Source: Sorangium cellulosum So0157-2
GTDB taxonomy: Bacteria > Myxococcota_A > Polyangia > Polyangiales > Polyangiaceae
DNA: 64,000 nt
Direction of reading: 5' to 3'
NCBI RefSeq assembly: GCF_000418325.1
Contig: NC_021658.1
Coordinates: 9,810,001 to 9,874,000, forward strand
The notes under the pieces are model-generated. The model was given only the letters and a program-made list of their open reading frames with translations, did not search any database and was not told the DNA's origin. Shown here piece by piece: positions 46,708 to 56,076 of this stretch. Position 1 is the first letter of the stretch. Every line of letters starts with the position of its first letter. Position numbers and translations under genes: made by a program.

Positions 46708-47043
46708 ATGACAGAGAGAGTCTCATCGACCGGTCGCGCTGCGCTGCGAGAGTCGCTGCTCCAGTTCTCCGCCTTCGCCGACGCGCTCGAATCCCGTGCC
46801 ATGCGCGAGGCCATCGAGGCCTGCATCACCGTCCTGGACGCTCCCGGCCCGCTCGACAAGCGCGCCCTGGCCCCGTGGCTCAAGGTCGTCCACGAGCGTG
46901 CGGCCGAGGTCTTTCGGCGGGGCATCCGCGAGACCACGGGGGTGCTGCGCGAGCAGATGAGGCACGGCCTCAAGCAAGCCGAAGAGGACGCGGTCTGGAT
47001 GCAACAGGCCATCGACGCGCTGAGTCGAGACCACGCCAACTGA
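46708..47043 (+). CDS. Small helical protein of unknown function
   Basis: 111 residues, ATG at 46708, 63 bp after the VWA gene on the same strand. It is predicted to be all alpha (RESLLQFSAFADALESRAMR, REAIEACITVLDA, VLREQMRHGLKQAEEDAVWM). No signal, membrane segment or known motif. Codon use matches its neighbours, which supports a real gene. Confidence 0.55.
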   Translation: MTERVSSTGRAALRESLLQFSAFADALESRAMREAIEACITVLDAPGPLDKRALAPWLKVVHERAAEVFRRGIRETTGVLREQMRHGLKQAEEDAVWMQQAIDALSRDHAN

Positions 47044-47406
47044 CATGAGGGGACAGGAGGAGACGACGTCGGTGGCCCCGTGGACCGGGCGTCTGTACAA
47101 GGGATCTGGATTCCTCGAACAACGCTGAAAGCGACGCTCCGTGGGACGAGGGTTGTGAGGGGTGCGAATCGTCGAGCACGCCTTGAGGTTGCGCTGATCG
47201 GAAGTCGCCGCAGCGCCGCGACGCGATCGACGAGCCTGCTTTCTTGAGTCGGGTCGAGAGGACATTCTTCACCGGATCTGCCCGCGAAGCGCTGCCGGCC
47301 GGACAGGGCCGCTCGATCGGGCGCGGCGCGCGGGGACGAGGTGCCGCGGGAGCGCGTCTCACGCCGCCGTGGCACGGGGAGCGCGGTCCGTGCTACGAAG
47401 CGGGCC
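47044..47406. other. Intergenic region upstream of the metal transporter
   Basis: 363 bp, less GC-rich at its start. No gene or clear structured RNA was recognised. It would carry the transporter promoter. Confidence 0.35.
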
Positions 47407-48141
47407 ATGATCGCCTCGGCGTTTCCGCTGCTGCTCCTCGGCTTCTCCCTCGGCATCCGCCATGCGACCGACGCGGACCACGTGATCGCGGTGGCGACGA
47501 TCGTGAGCCGCGTCCGGAGCCTCGGGGTGGCGCTGCTGATCGGCGCGATGTGGGGGCTGGGCCACACCGTCACGCTGATGCTCATCGGCGGCGGCATCCT
47601 CCTGTTCGGGCTGGTGGTGCCGCCGCACGTCGGCCTGGCCATGGAGCTCACGGTCGCGCTGATGCTGATCGGCCTCGGGGCGTACCACCTCCTGCGGATC
47701 TACCGGGCGGTCCGGCGGGGCGAGCCGCAGGCGCAGGCGGCGGAGCACGACGACGGCCACCGCCACGGCGTCGGCTGGGCGGACCGCGTGTTCGGCGGGT
47801 CGCGCGTCTACGTGAGCCTCCGGCCGCTGCTCATCGGCGTGGTGCACGGGGTGGCCGGCTCCGCGGCGGTCGCGCTCCTCGTGCTGACCACGGTGCACGA
47901 TCCGCGGTGGGGGCTCGGGTACATCGCGCTGTTCGGCGCGGGCACGATCGCCGGGATGATGCTGATCACCGGGATGCTCGCCGTGCCGTTCGCGTACACG
48001 AGCGCGCGCTTCGGCGGGATGCACCGCGCGCTCGGCGCGGCCGCGGCCCTGCTCAGCGTGGGCTTCGGCCTGTTCCTCGCCTACGACATCGGCATCGGGT
48101 CCGGGCTGTTCACGGCGAACCCGCAGTGGACGCCCGGCTGA
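47407..48141 (+). CDS. NicO/NiCoT-type nickel/cobalt transporter
   Basis: About 244 residues, ATG at 47407 with a weak ribosome-binding site. An inner-membrane permease with 6-7 hydrophobic helices. It begins with the family signature LGIRHATDADHVIAVATIVS, whose HX4DH motif binds Ni/Co, then GAMWGLGHTVTLMLIGGGIL. The His-rich cytoplasmic loop AEHDDGHRHGVGWADRV is typical. Metal specificity (Ni, Co or other) cannot be told from sequence. No urease, hydrogenase or cobalamin genes are nearby. Confidence 0.82.
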   Translation: MIASAFPLLLLGFSLGIRHATDADHVIAVATIVSRVRSLGVALLIGAMWGLGHTVTLMLIGGGILLFGLVVPPHVGLAMELTVALMLIGLGAYHLLRIYRAVRRGEPQAQAAEHDDGHRHGVGWADRVFGGSRVYVSLRPLLIGVVHGVAGSAAVALLVLTTVHDPRWGLGYIALFGAGTIAGMMLITGMLAVPFAYTSARFGGMHRALGAAAALLSVGFGLFLAYDIGIGSGLFTANPQWTPG

Positions 48142-48511
48142 CGGCGTCCGCCGCCGGGTGGAGCGAGCATGGTCGCGGCGATCGGCCTATCAGGCGGCGT
48201 TTCCGCGTGGAATCCCCTCCCTCGAGTCCAGGAGCGACGCCGGACTCCAAACGTGATGAAGAGACTTGCCAAGCGTGCCACCAGAGCTCGTTGGCGCCTC
48301 CGCTCGAGCGACCATTTGACGCTCGGGGCGGAGCTCACGTGCTTCTAACGGGTTGAAACCCCGAGAAGAAAAAAAAAAAAGAACCACAGAGTCACAGAGG
48401 ACACGGAGGGGAGAGAAATAAAAATTCCTATTTCATCTCTCCCCTCTGTGCCCTCTGTGCCTCTGCGGTTCCAATCTCTTCATTCTCGGGCGTTCCAAGC
48501 CGATCGGCGCT
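48142..48511. other. Convergent intergenic region with a long hairpin element
   Basis: 370 bp between two converging genes. Its right half is taken up by the 131-bp hairpin at 48360-48490; the left 200 bp show nothing recognisable. Confidence 0.5.
48360..48490. repeat. Long imperfect palindrome (MITE-like or bidirectional terminator)
   Basis: Inner arms 48381-48416 and 48436-48471 pair over 36 positions with 4 mismatches (GAACC.CAGAG.CACAGAGG.CAC.GAGGGGAGAGA), loop 19 bases. An outer 8-bp stem CCCGAGAA/TTCTCGGG (48360-48367, 48483-48490) brackets an A12 run. Similar CACAGAG-rich palindromes are dispersed in many bacterial genomes (from memory). Position between converging genes suits bidirectional termination. 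Confidence 0.75.
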
Positions 48512-49270
48512 CTAGCGGCTCACGGCCGGCCACGCGCGCTCGGCCTCGCGCGGCGGCGCCGGCGCGAGGTGCGCGTCGATCTGGGTCATGAGCCAGTCCA
48601 GGAACTCGTCCTTCACGATCGTCTGCGCCACGTGCAGGTCGGTCCAGACGGGCGCGCGCGCCGCCGCCCGGTCGCTCGTCTGCACCACCACCGGGATCGT
48701 GCAGAACCTCGCGTCCTCGCGCATCGCGCGGATGAGCTCCACCCCGTTCATGACGGGCATGTGCACGTCGACGATCGCCAGCGCCACGGGCTCGCGCGAG
48801 AGCAGCTCGAGCGCGGCGCGCCCGTTCTCGGCCTCGATCACGGTGAAGCGCGGCTCGAGGATCAGCCGGTAGCACGCCCGGATGTCCGCGTCGTCGTCCA
48901 CGACGAGGAGGGTGACGCCCTCGACGGCGCCGAGCACGCGCTCGACCGCGGCCCGGAGCTCCGCCGCGGTGACGGGCTTCCGCACGTAGCCGGCGACCCC
49001 CCGCAGGATCGCCTCCGCCGGCTTGTTCACGACGGAGACGAGCATCACGGGCACCCGCTCGCGCGACTGCACGAGCCGGTTGAAGGCGAAGCCATCCATC
49101 TCGGGCATCAGGAAGTCGGCGAGGATGAGGTCCGGCGTCCAGGTGCGGAGGAGCTCCAGCGCCGCGCTCCCGCCGCGCACCGTCCTGACATCGTAGGCCG
49201 CGCCCTCCAGCGTCTCGGCCATCCACGCGAGCGTCCCCGAATCATCGTCGACCAGCAAGAGCTTGGCCAT
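48512..49270 (-). CDS. Response regulator with two receiver domains
   Basis: 252 residues, ATG 49270 after AAAGGGAG. Two tandem CheY-like domains: the first (1-115) has LLLVDDDSGTLAWM, the phospho-acceptor in LILADFLMPEMDGF and Lys in GYVRKPVT. The second (118-245) has LLVVDDDADIRACY and LAIVDVHMPVMNGVELIRAM, with a late Lys in TIVKDEF. No output domain, so signalling is probably by protein contact. Last gene of the minus-strand operon, 13 bp after the histidine kinase, which is the likely phosphodonor. Confidence 0.88.
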   Translation of the reverse strand: MAKLLLVDDDSGTLAWMAETLEGAAYDVRTVRGGSAALELLRTWTPDLILADFLMPEMDGFAFNRLVQSRERVPVMLVSVVNKPAEAILRGVAGYVRKPVTAAELRAAVERVLGAVEGVTLLVVDDDADIRACYRLILEPRFTVIEAENGRAALELLSREPVALAIVDVHMPVMNGVELIRAMREDARFCTIPVVVQTSDRAAARAPVWTDLHVAQTIVKDEFLDWLMTQIDAHLAPAPPREAERAWPAVSR

Positions 49271-49283
49271 GGCATCACTCCCT

Positions 49284-50429
49284 TTACGTCTCTCCCTGGG
49301 CCCCTGCGCCCCTCGCCTCGCCCGGCGCGCCGACGCGCCGCAGCCGGAGCCAGAACCTCGCCCCTCCTTCCGGCCGCGCCTCGTACCCGATCGCCCCGCC
49401 CCACCGCTCCGCCGCGATCCGCGCGCCGTAGAGCCCGAGGCCGCTGCCCGCCTCCGGATCGCGGCCGTGCGCGAACTTCTGGAACAGGCGCGGCGCGATG
49501 GCGGGCGAGACGCCCGGCCCCTCGTCCTCGACCGTCACGCGCGCCCACCCGGGCTCGTCGCGCACGAGGACCCGCACCGCCCCGCGCGCGGGCGTGAAGC
49601 GGAGCGCGTTCTCGACGAGGTTGGAGACCACGCGCGCAAGCCGGCGCTCCTCGCCGACGACGCGGCACGGCGGTCCCCCGCCGGTCTCCGGAGGCCCCTC
49701 CAGGCGAACGCCGCGGCTGCACGCCATGGGCAGCAGCGCCTCGACGACCTGCGCGACGGCGCCGCGCAGGTCCGCCACCTCGGCGAGATCGCCGCCGGGA
49801 AGGCCGAGCGCGGCGCCCTCGGCGGCGAAGGTGTCGAGGATCTCCCGGATGAGCTCGCGCTGCCGCAGGGCGGCCTTCAGCGCGACCTCGGCGAGCGCGC
49901 CGCACTTCTCCGGGAGCGGCTGCTCTTGCAGCAGCGACAGGGCGCCGAGGAGGCTGTTCAGCGGGCCGGAGAGGTCGTGGACGATGCAGTGGACGAGGAC
50001 GTCCTTCCGCTCGATCTCGCGCGACAGCGCCTCGTGCACGAGGCGCAGCTCCCGCGCCCGCTGGAGGACGCGGCGGCGCTCGTGGAACAGGGCGTCGTTC
50101 CGGGTGATCACGAGCAGCCGCGACGGGCCCACGCAGAGCGCCGTGGCCTCGAGGTGCAGCGCCTCGTCGTCCTCGGTCATCTGCGTCCAGCCGTCGGAGT
50201 GCACGCTCGGCGCGCCGTCCGCGGACCAGGCCCGCTCCGCCTCGGGGAGGAACACCTCAAGGAACGGCAGCGCGCGGTCGAGCCGGAGCGGCGTATCGCG
50301 CCACGGCGGCGCGATCCCGAGCCGCAGGAACCAGGGCGGCGGCTCGCCGCGGACGACGAAGGCGCCGTCGTGCAGGCGCTCGAGCACGAGCTTGCCCAGC
50401 GCCGAGAGGATCCGGGTGTCCACGTCCAT
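49284..50429 (-). CDS. Sensor histidine kinase
   Basis: About 381 residues. ATG 50429 overlaps the stop of the GTPase gene as TGATG, so translation is coupled. The N-terminal 120 residues (LGKLVLERLHDGAFVVRGEP) resemble a PAS-like sensor. The H-box is VLVHCIVHDLSGPLNSLLGA, followed by the HATPase domain with the N-box VVSNLVENALRFTPARGAVR, G1 VEDEGPGVSPA and G2 GSGLGLYGARI. No membrane segment, so cytoplasmic. The input is likely the adjacent GTPase/OmpA module. Confidence 0.87.
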   Translation of the reverse strand: MDVDTRILSALGKLVLERLHDGAFVVRGEPPPWFLRLGIAPPWRDTPLRLDRALPFLEVFLPEAERAWSADGAPSVHSDGWTQMTEDDEALHLEATALCVGPSRLLVITRNDALFHERRRVLQRARELRLVHEALSREIERKDVLVHCIVHDLSGPLNSLLGALSLLQEQPLPEKCGALAEVALKAALRQRELIREILDTFAAEGAALGLPGGDLAEVADLRGAVAQVVEALLPMACSRGVRLEGPPETGGGPPCRVVGEERRLARVVSNLVENALRFTPARGAVRVLVRDEPGWARVTVEDEGPGVSPAIAPRLFQKFAHGRDPEAGSGLGLYGARIAAERWGGAIGYEARPEGGARFWLRLRRVGAPGEARGAGAQGET

Positions 50430-50950
50430 CAGCCCCGCCACACGGGCGCCTCGCTCGCCAGCATGGCGCGCGCGAGCGCGCTGAACGCGCCCTCGACGCC
50501 GGCGCCGGTCTTGGCGCTCGTCCTCGTGACCCAGAGGCCCGCCCGCCTCAGCCTGGCCTCGGCGGCCTCGTCGATCTCCCACGCCGCCGTGAGATCGGCC
50601 TTGTTCAGGACGGCGACCGACGGGAGCTCCCCGGCGATCGCGCGCGCGGCGGCGTGGAGGCGGAGCCCCGTCTCCACGGTGAGGCGCCGCGTGCCGTCGA
50701 TGACGAGGAGCAAGCCCGCGGAGCCGCGCACATACGATATCTGGACGTCCTGGAACTCGTCCTCTCCGCTCAGGTCCCAGAGGATGAGATCGAGCTCGCG
50801 ATCATCGCACCTCACGCGCCGCGTCTCGATCGTCACGCCGATGGTCGTCCGGTAAGCCTCGGAGAAGATGCTGCGCACGAAGCGGGCGACGAGGCTTGTC
50901 TTGCCCACCCCCGTGGCGCCCAGCACGCAGACCTTGCGCTTCTCCCCCAT
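50429..50950 (-). CDS. Ras-like small GTPase
   Basis: 173 residues, ATG 50950 after AAGGA. Complete Ras-type motifs: P-loop VLGATGVGKTSLV, switch I with Thr in YRTTIGVTIE, G3 ILWDLSGEDEF, G4 LNKADL and G5 TRTSAKTG. The G3 box is DLSGED where Ras has DTAGQE, so the position of the catalytic Gln61 holds Glu, suggesting slow intrinsic hydrolysis or dependence on a partner. It lies 3 bp after the OmpA gene and overlaps the kinase gene. Bacterial Ras-like switches such as MglA control polarity; this one probably conveys an envelope signal to the kinase (inference). Confidence 0.88.
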   Translation of the reverse strand: MGEKRKVCVLGATGVGKTSLVARFVRSIFSEAYRTTIGVTIETRRVRCDDRELDLILWDLSGEDEFQDVQISYVRGSAGLLLVIDGTRRLTVETGLRLHAAARAIAGELPSVAVLNKADLTAAWEIDEAAEARLRRAGLWVTRTSAKTGAGVEGAFSALARAMLASEAPVWRG

Positions 50951-50953
50951 GGC

Positions 50954-52738
50954 TCATTCCTTGATCGATGGGCGCAGGTCCACAAGGAAGATCACGCTGC
51001 GCGCGCGCCGCTCGTCCGCGCCGCCGACGACGCACCCGGGCCGCGCCGCTCCCCCGGGGCACGGCGCGGGCGCGAGGTCGCGGCGCAGGCCGCCGCCGCT
51101 CGCCCGCAGCCGCTCGGCCGGGACGCCGCGCGCGATGAGCTCGGCCGCGACGTGCTCCGCGCGGGCCAGGCTGAGCGCCCGGTTCGACGCCTCCGATCCG
51201 ACCGGATCCGCGTAGCCGACCACGCGGATCTCGGCGGTCATGCCGGCCTCGCGCGCGAGCGCGAGCTCCCGCGCGGCCGCGGCCGCGGCCTCGGCGGCGC
51301 GCGCGCGCTGCTCGGCGGCGAGCCGGGCGGCGCCGCGGCGGAAGAGGAGCTCGATCCCCTCGAGCGACCGCGCCGCGGCGCGCGCCCGCTCGATCGCCTC
51401 CTGGGCCGTGAGGCGCGCGCCGTCGAACCCCGAGACGCCCGGCAGCACCGCCGCCGTCCAGCGCGCGCGCTCGATCCAGCGCTCGGGCGCGACCCCGCTG
51501 GCCACCACGACGCCGCCGCGCAGCGAGAGGGCGACGCCCGGCGGCGGCTCCAGCGCCCGCGCCGCCCGGCGCTCGACGATCTGCGGATCAAGCGAGTAGA
51601 ACGGCTCGAAGCGCAGCGTGACCGGCGTGCGCGCAGGGCCGGCGCGCTCGATCACCGCCCGCGGGTCCTCGGCGAGCGGATCGCGCAGGCCCGTGAACGC
51701 GACCTCGCCCCCGCGCCGCTCCACCGCGGTCACGAGCAGGCCGGGCTCGCGCCGCAGCGCCTCGGTCCATCCGGCGAAGCGGCGCTGGTCCTCCCACGAG
51801 GCGCGCATCCGGACGGCGACGGCGGTCGCGGCGACCGCGACAAGCACGGCGGCCGCCGCGAGCGCGGGCCTCCTCCCGCGCGGGACCGGCTTGCGCTGCT
51901 GGTGGAGGCAGGTCGAGAGCAGCTCGCGGGTGCCGGAGAACGGCGTCCGATCGCCGCGGAAGCCGGCGAGCTCGTCCCCGTACGTCAGGTGCACGCGCTC
52001 GAGCGTCTCGCTCAGGGCGGTGCCGTACGCGTGCGGCGCCACGCCGCGCACGATGGCCACGAGGAGGGCCGACGGGCCGTGCTCGACCCACCCGGTGAGA
52101 TCGCCCACGCAGAAGCGCTGGAGCCGCGCGTCGGTCCGGAACGCGTCGTGGGCGAACGCGTCGATGGCGGTGAGCATCGCGGAGACCTGATCGGGATCCC
52201 TGTAGGGGATGTCCTCGGCGCTCACGTGCTCGAGGACGATCCCCGTCCCGCGGTGGACCAGGAAGAGCTGCTCGGTCCGGTAGACCATCGCGCGGAGCAG
52301 CACCACCTCCGCGAAGGGGCGCCCGGTGCGCCGCGCCTCCAGGCGCCAGCGCAGGCTCTCCCAGGACAGGCCGAGGGCGAGCGCCTCGTTGAGGCGCTGG
52401 ATCATCCCCCGGAGGGCGCAGGCGACGGCCCTGCGGATGGCCGGCCCGATGGCGGGGGAGATCGCGTCCGCGAACGACCCCGGATCCCGGCGCACGCGCT
52501 CGTGGATCGCGCTGGTGATGAGCGGATCCAGCGCCCACGAGAGCGCCTCGCCCTTCTTGCGGCTCTCGACCACCGCCTCGGGCAGCGCCCCGGCGACCAT
52601 CTCGGGCATCGACTTGTCGAGCCGCTCCTCGAGCCGCCGGATCCGGCGCTGCTCGGGGCCCACGAGCAGGGGGCGGAGGTCTTCGAGCGTCTTGTTGACC
52701 GGCGGGGGCGGCCCGCGACGCGCTCTCGGCTGTCCCAT
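50954..52738 (-). CDS. OmpA-domain membrane protein with cytoplasmic N-domain
   Basis: About 594 residues from ATG 52738 (CGGAGA upstream). Residues 1-290 are cytoplasmic and helical (TLEDLRPLLVGPEQRRIRRL). One membrane segment (ALAAAAVLVAVAATAVAVRM) lies near 300. The periplasmic part has BON-like repeats (GVVVASGVAPERWIERARWT) and ends in an OmpA/peptidoglycan-binding domain: EIRVVGYADPVGSEASNRAL, SLARAEHVAAELIARGVP. Known proteins of this type pair a peptidoglycan-binding domain with a cytoplasmic domain next to Ras-like GTPases, so it is the likely receptor. Confidence 0.8.
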   Translation of the reverse strand: MGQPRARRGPPPPVNKTLEDLRPLLVGPEQRRIRRLEERLDKSMPEMVAGALPEAVVESRKKGEALSWALDPLITSAIHERVRRDPGSFADAISPAIGPAIRRAVACALRGMIQRLNEALALGLSWESLRWRLEARRTGRPFAEVVLLRAMVYRTEQLFLVHRGTGIVLEHVSAEDIPYRDPDQVSAMLTAIDAFAHDAFRTDARLQRFCVGDLTGWVEHGPSALLVAIVRGVAPHAYGTALSETLERVHLTYGDELAGFRGDRTPFSGTRELLSTCLHQQRKPVPRGRRPALAAAAVLVAVAATAVAVRMRASWEDQRRFAGWTEALRREPGLLVTAVERRGGEVAFTGLRDPLAEDPRAVIERAGPARTPVTLRFEPFYSLDPQIVERRAARALEPPPGVALSLRGGVVVASGVAPERWIERARWTAAVLPGVSGFDGARLTAQEAIERARAAARSLEGIELLFRRGAARLAAEQRARAAEAAAAAARELALAREAGMTAEIRVVGYADPVGSEASNRALSLARAEHVAAELIARGVPAERLRASGGGLRRDLAPAPCPGGAARPGCVVGGADERRARSVIFLVDLRPSIKE

Positions 52739-52792
52739 CGTTCGTCTCCGGCCCTCCACGCCCGCGCCGCTCGCCAGAGCGGCGCCGGCGCC

Positions 52793-53383
52793 TCACGCGG
52801 CTTCGTCCGAGCGGCGCTCCGCCTTCGGGTAGCGCTCCGGCTCCGCGGGCCCCTCCCGCGCCGGCGCGTCGGGCTGGGCCGCGTCGGCGCCGTCGGTCCA
52901 CAGGACGGCGAGCTCGCGCTCGACCATCGCGCAGAGCTCGCTGCGCGTGCGCCGCGCCTCGTCGAGGAACGATTTGGACTGGTCGAGCAGCTGTTGCCGG
53001 AGCTCCCGCTGCGTGCGCGCCACGAGATCTTCCAGCCGCTGGACCCGCTGCTCGAGCAGCTCGAGCCCCTCCCGCGCGTCGCGCGCGACGCTGCCGACCG
53101 CGCCGGCGCCGGCCGCGCGCTGGGCCTCGAGCGACGCCGCGAGCGCCTCGAGCTCCTTGCGCACGTGCGCCTCCAGCACGTCCAGGCGCCGTCGCGCCTC
53201 GATCCGGAGCTCCTCCGCCTGGGCGGCGACCTGAGCGTCGGTGTGCGCCAGCCGGCGAGCGAGCTCGCGGAGCTGGGCGCCGCACAGGATGTCGCGCACC
53301 TGCTCCAGGCTGTTGACGATCGCGGACTCCGCGTGTCCTGCGCTCGCTTCGTGCTCCGTCCGCCCGCTCATCTTCATGGTCAT
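52793..53383 (-). CDS. Coiled-coil protein, first gene of the GTPase operon
   Basis: About 196 residues; ATG 53383 (an alternative ATG is at 53377). Almost wholly helical with long heptad stretches (LRELARRLAHTDAQVAAQAE, LELLEQRVQRLEDLVARTQ), then a short acidic/Pro tail. No known domain. It precedes the OmpA gene by 54 bp on the same strand and may scaffold the GTPase/kinase complex. Confidence 0.68.
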   Translation of the reverse strand: MTMKMSGRTEHEASAGHAESAIVNSLEQVRDILCGAQLRELARRLAHTDAQVAAQAEELRIEARRRLDVLEAHVRKELEALAASLEAQRAAGAGAVGSVARDAREGLELLEQRVQRLEDLVARTQRELRQQLLDQSKSFLDEARRTRSELCAMVERELAVLWTDGADAAQPDAPAREGPAEPERYPKAERRSDEAA

Positions 53384-53700
53384 GATGGAGATCCCCCCTC
53401 TCCGTGCGCGCCGCGCGCGTCCGCTGCCGAGCGCCGCGCGCGCTCGCCGTGGAGCGTCCGCGCCGCGCGGTCGCGCTCGCGACCCCCCACCGAGCCCGCT
53501 CGCTCCGGGTGTTCTCTTCGTCTGGGCACGAGGCCCCCCTCGTTCATCACGTCGTGCACCGCGCTCCATGGGTCATCGCCCTGGCTCCTGGTAGCCCTCG
53601 CGGGGCCGCCGGGTGGCCGCGGACCGGGCCGAGGAGCCGCTCGGCTGCTCCGGAGCGGCCCAGCGCGCAGGGGATCGCGGAGCCCGGCTAAGATGCCCGC
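53384..53700. other. Divergent promoter region
   Basis: 317 bp between the coiled-coil gene (minus) and the Tiki-like lipoprotein (plus). No gene, repeat or clear operator was seen. Open frames are antisense-type Arg/Pro/Ser-rich. Confidence 0.35.
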
Positions 53701-54657
53701 ATGCGAACCCCGCGAACCTCCCTGGTGGCCGCGGCCTTGCTCGCGGCCTGCGGCGCGCCGGCCGGCGGCGGCGCTCCCTCCGCGGGCGCCGTCGCCGTCG
53801 GCCCGAGCGCGCCGTCCGCCGCCCCGCAGGCCGCCGCCCCCGCTGCCTCGTCCACCGCGGTCGCGGCGGCCACGGCGGCCGCCTCCCCTGCCCCGGCGCC
53901 CTGCGGCGCGCTCGGCTGCCTCGCCTTCGACGCGCCGGCCCAGGCCTTCGCCCACGCGCTGCAGAGCAGCCCGCGCGTGCTCGCGGTGGGCGAGGCGCAC
54001 GCCCAGCAGGGCGCGGACGGCGTCCCCTCGGCGACCCGGCGCTTCACCGAGCTCTTTCTGCCGGCGCTCGCCGGCCGCGCCTCGGACCTCATCGTCGAGC
54101 TCTGGGCGGTGGATCCGCGCTGCAAGAAAGAGCAGGTGGCGCGGGTCGAAGCGGAGCAGAAGGCGGTCACCCAGACGCAGTCGGCGGGCAACCAGGGAGA
54201 GTTCCTCGCGCTCGGCAGCGAGGCGAAGCGGCTCGGCATCCGTCCGCACCTGCTCGCGCCCTCGTGCCAGGAGTACGACGCCCTCGTGCGCGCCGGGCCG
54301 GACGCGGTGACGGCCATGCTGGAGATGATCGCGCGCCTGACCGCCGCCGAGGCGAAGGCGCTGCTCGGCCGCGAGGACGCCGCCGGCAAGATGGTGATCG
54401 CCTACGGCGGGGCGCTCCACAACGACGTCGCCCCGCGCCCCGGGCGCGAGCGCTGGAGCTTCGGACCGGAGCTCTCCGCCGCGACCGGCGGGAAGTACGT
54501 GGAGCTCGATCTCATCGTGCGCGAGTTCATCAAGGACTCGGAGTCCTGGCGAGCGCTGCCCTGGTATCCCCACTTCGACCGGGAGGCGCACCCGGACGAG
54601 ACGGTGCTCTTCAACCCCGCGCCGGGCGCGTACGTGCTCATCTTCCCTCGCTCGTAG
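53701..54657 (+). CDS. Tiki/ChaN/EreA-superfamily lipoprotein
   Basis: 318 residues; the signal peptide ends in lipobox LLAAC (Cys17), then an Ala/Pro/Ser linker to about 70. The domain shows the superfamily blocks VLAVGEAHAQQG (GE.H motif), FTELFLPALAGRASDLIVEL, and late MVIAYGGALHND. Members are metal-dependent hydrolases or haem-binding proteins, acting here in the periplasm or at the surface. Its position beside the GTPase operon gives no functional clue. Confidence 0.68.
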   Translation: MRTPRTSLVAAALLAACGAPAGGGAPSAGAVAVGPSAPSAAPQAAAPAASSTAVAAATAAASPAPAPCGALGCLAFDAPAQAFAHALQSSPRVLAVGEAHAQQGADGVPSATRRFTELFLPALAGRASDLIVELWAVDPRCKKEQVARVEAEQKAVTQTQSAGNQGEFLALGSEAKRLGIRPHLLAPSCQEYDALVRAGPDAVTAMLEMIARLTAAEAKALLGREDAAGKMVIAYGGALHNDVAPRPGRERWSFGPELSAATGGKYVELDLIVREFIKDSESWRALPWYPHFDREAHPDETVLFNPAPGAYVLIFPRS

Positions 54658-54713
54658 GACCGCATCCCGCGCACGGGCGGCGGCGAACGAGCACGACGGG
54701 GATTCCCGCTGCG

Positions 54714-55956
54714 TCAGGTGCCCCAGCGCCGCCGCTCGTGCTCCTCGTGAGCCGCATGGTGCTCGTGCGACCGCGCCAGGCTCGCGAGGAGGTCCTCCGC
54801 CCACCTGCGAACTCGCGGGTCTGCGTCTTCGGCCCAGCGCTGCGCGAGCCGCTCCTGGTCCGCCGTGAACTCGGCGAGGCTCGTCACGAGATGAGGCGTG
54901 GAGTGGGCGCGACCAGCGAGCGCGCTGGCCACCGCGCTGTCGGGGCCAAAACGACCCAGCAGCGCGCGCGCCAAGGCGGGGAGTTCCTCCTCGTCCAGGT
55001 TACAAAGCTCGACCGCCAACGCCGCGCGTTGCACGCTGCGGCCAACCCAGTCCAGGACCGCCTGCACCGGGAATCTCTCGGACAAACCGTAATATCTCAG
55101 GTCGAGAGCCCAGGCATAGGCGCTCGAAAAATCCTCTTCGAGCAGGGCGGCCACCGCGCGAAACGTTGCGACAGGATCGCGCTCGACGCATGCCTGCAGC
55201 ACCTCCCACCCGAAGCTGCCTCCGCGCCCTCTACGCGCACGCATTGCCTGCAAGACCAGCGCGAGGGCAGACGCTACCTGATCCATCTTGACGAGCTCCA
55301 GCGCGCCTTCTTCCCACACACCTTGGGTCAAGCCGTTCAGGTCGCCATCCGCTAGACGTCCCAGCGTCCTGAGCAGCGGTTCTCTCCATCGCGTAGACGC
55401 CGGGCTTTGCGCCTTTTGTCGATGCACGACGAGCCAAAGAGCTACTACGAGAGCCGCCCTGGAACCGCGCTCCAAGAGCGCCGGCAGAAGCTCTTCGAGA
55501 GCGGCATCGCTCACCGAAGCATCCCAGCCGCCGAAGGAGAAGACCCGGAGTACATCGTCCGACAGGCGCCCAGCGCGCAGATCCGAGACGATCCACCCGA
55601 CCCGCTCGTCGGTGGCGCCGACACGGTAGACAGCTAATGCGGTCGCTCCGGCGAGGCGTGGATCGCCGCGATGGCTACGCAGGAGGCTGTCCACCGCGAC
55701 CTCACGACCAGATTCTTTCCAGCCGCGCAAGTAAGCGGCCAACGCATCCGCTGCTGGCGATCTACCGCGCTGCGCCCGTTCAAGCAGCGATGCAACGAGC
55801 ACGCCCTCCCCATCTACACGACCAAGCGCGGTGAGGAACGGGATGGAGCGCACCGCCTCCTCGGTCTCCAACCAGCCGAGGGCTTCAAGGATGTGCTCGG
55901 GCGGTGACAAGCCCTCTCGCGCGAGAGCTTCGTCGAGTGTCTCCTCGTCTCCACGC
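54714..55956 (-). pseudogene. Helical-repeat protein truncated by IS1380 copy 2
   Basis: The frame runs from the element's left end (55957) to a stop at 54714, about 414 codons, with no native start. It reads as HEAT-like helices: ILEALGWLETEEAVRSIPFL, AYLRGWKESGREVAVDSLLR, RRWAEDLLASLARSHEHHAA. The C-terminus is His/Glu-rich. The missing N-terminal part is not found beyond the element (57801 onwards), so the insertion was accompanied by deletion or rearrangement. Family not identified; only the C-terminal part is left. Confidence 0.65.
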
Positions 55957-56076
55957 CTGAGCGTACATTTCGCGCCTACGGGGCGCGACTGGGCCGAGGG
56001 CAATGCGCGAGCGGTGTTCGGTTGAAGAAATGCGGTATCGATTACAATCGGGCGCGTCCAGAGCGTCACGAAGACA

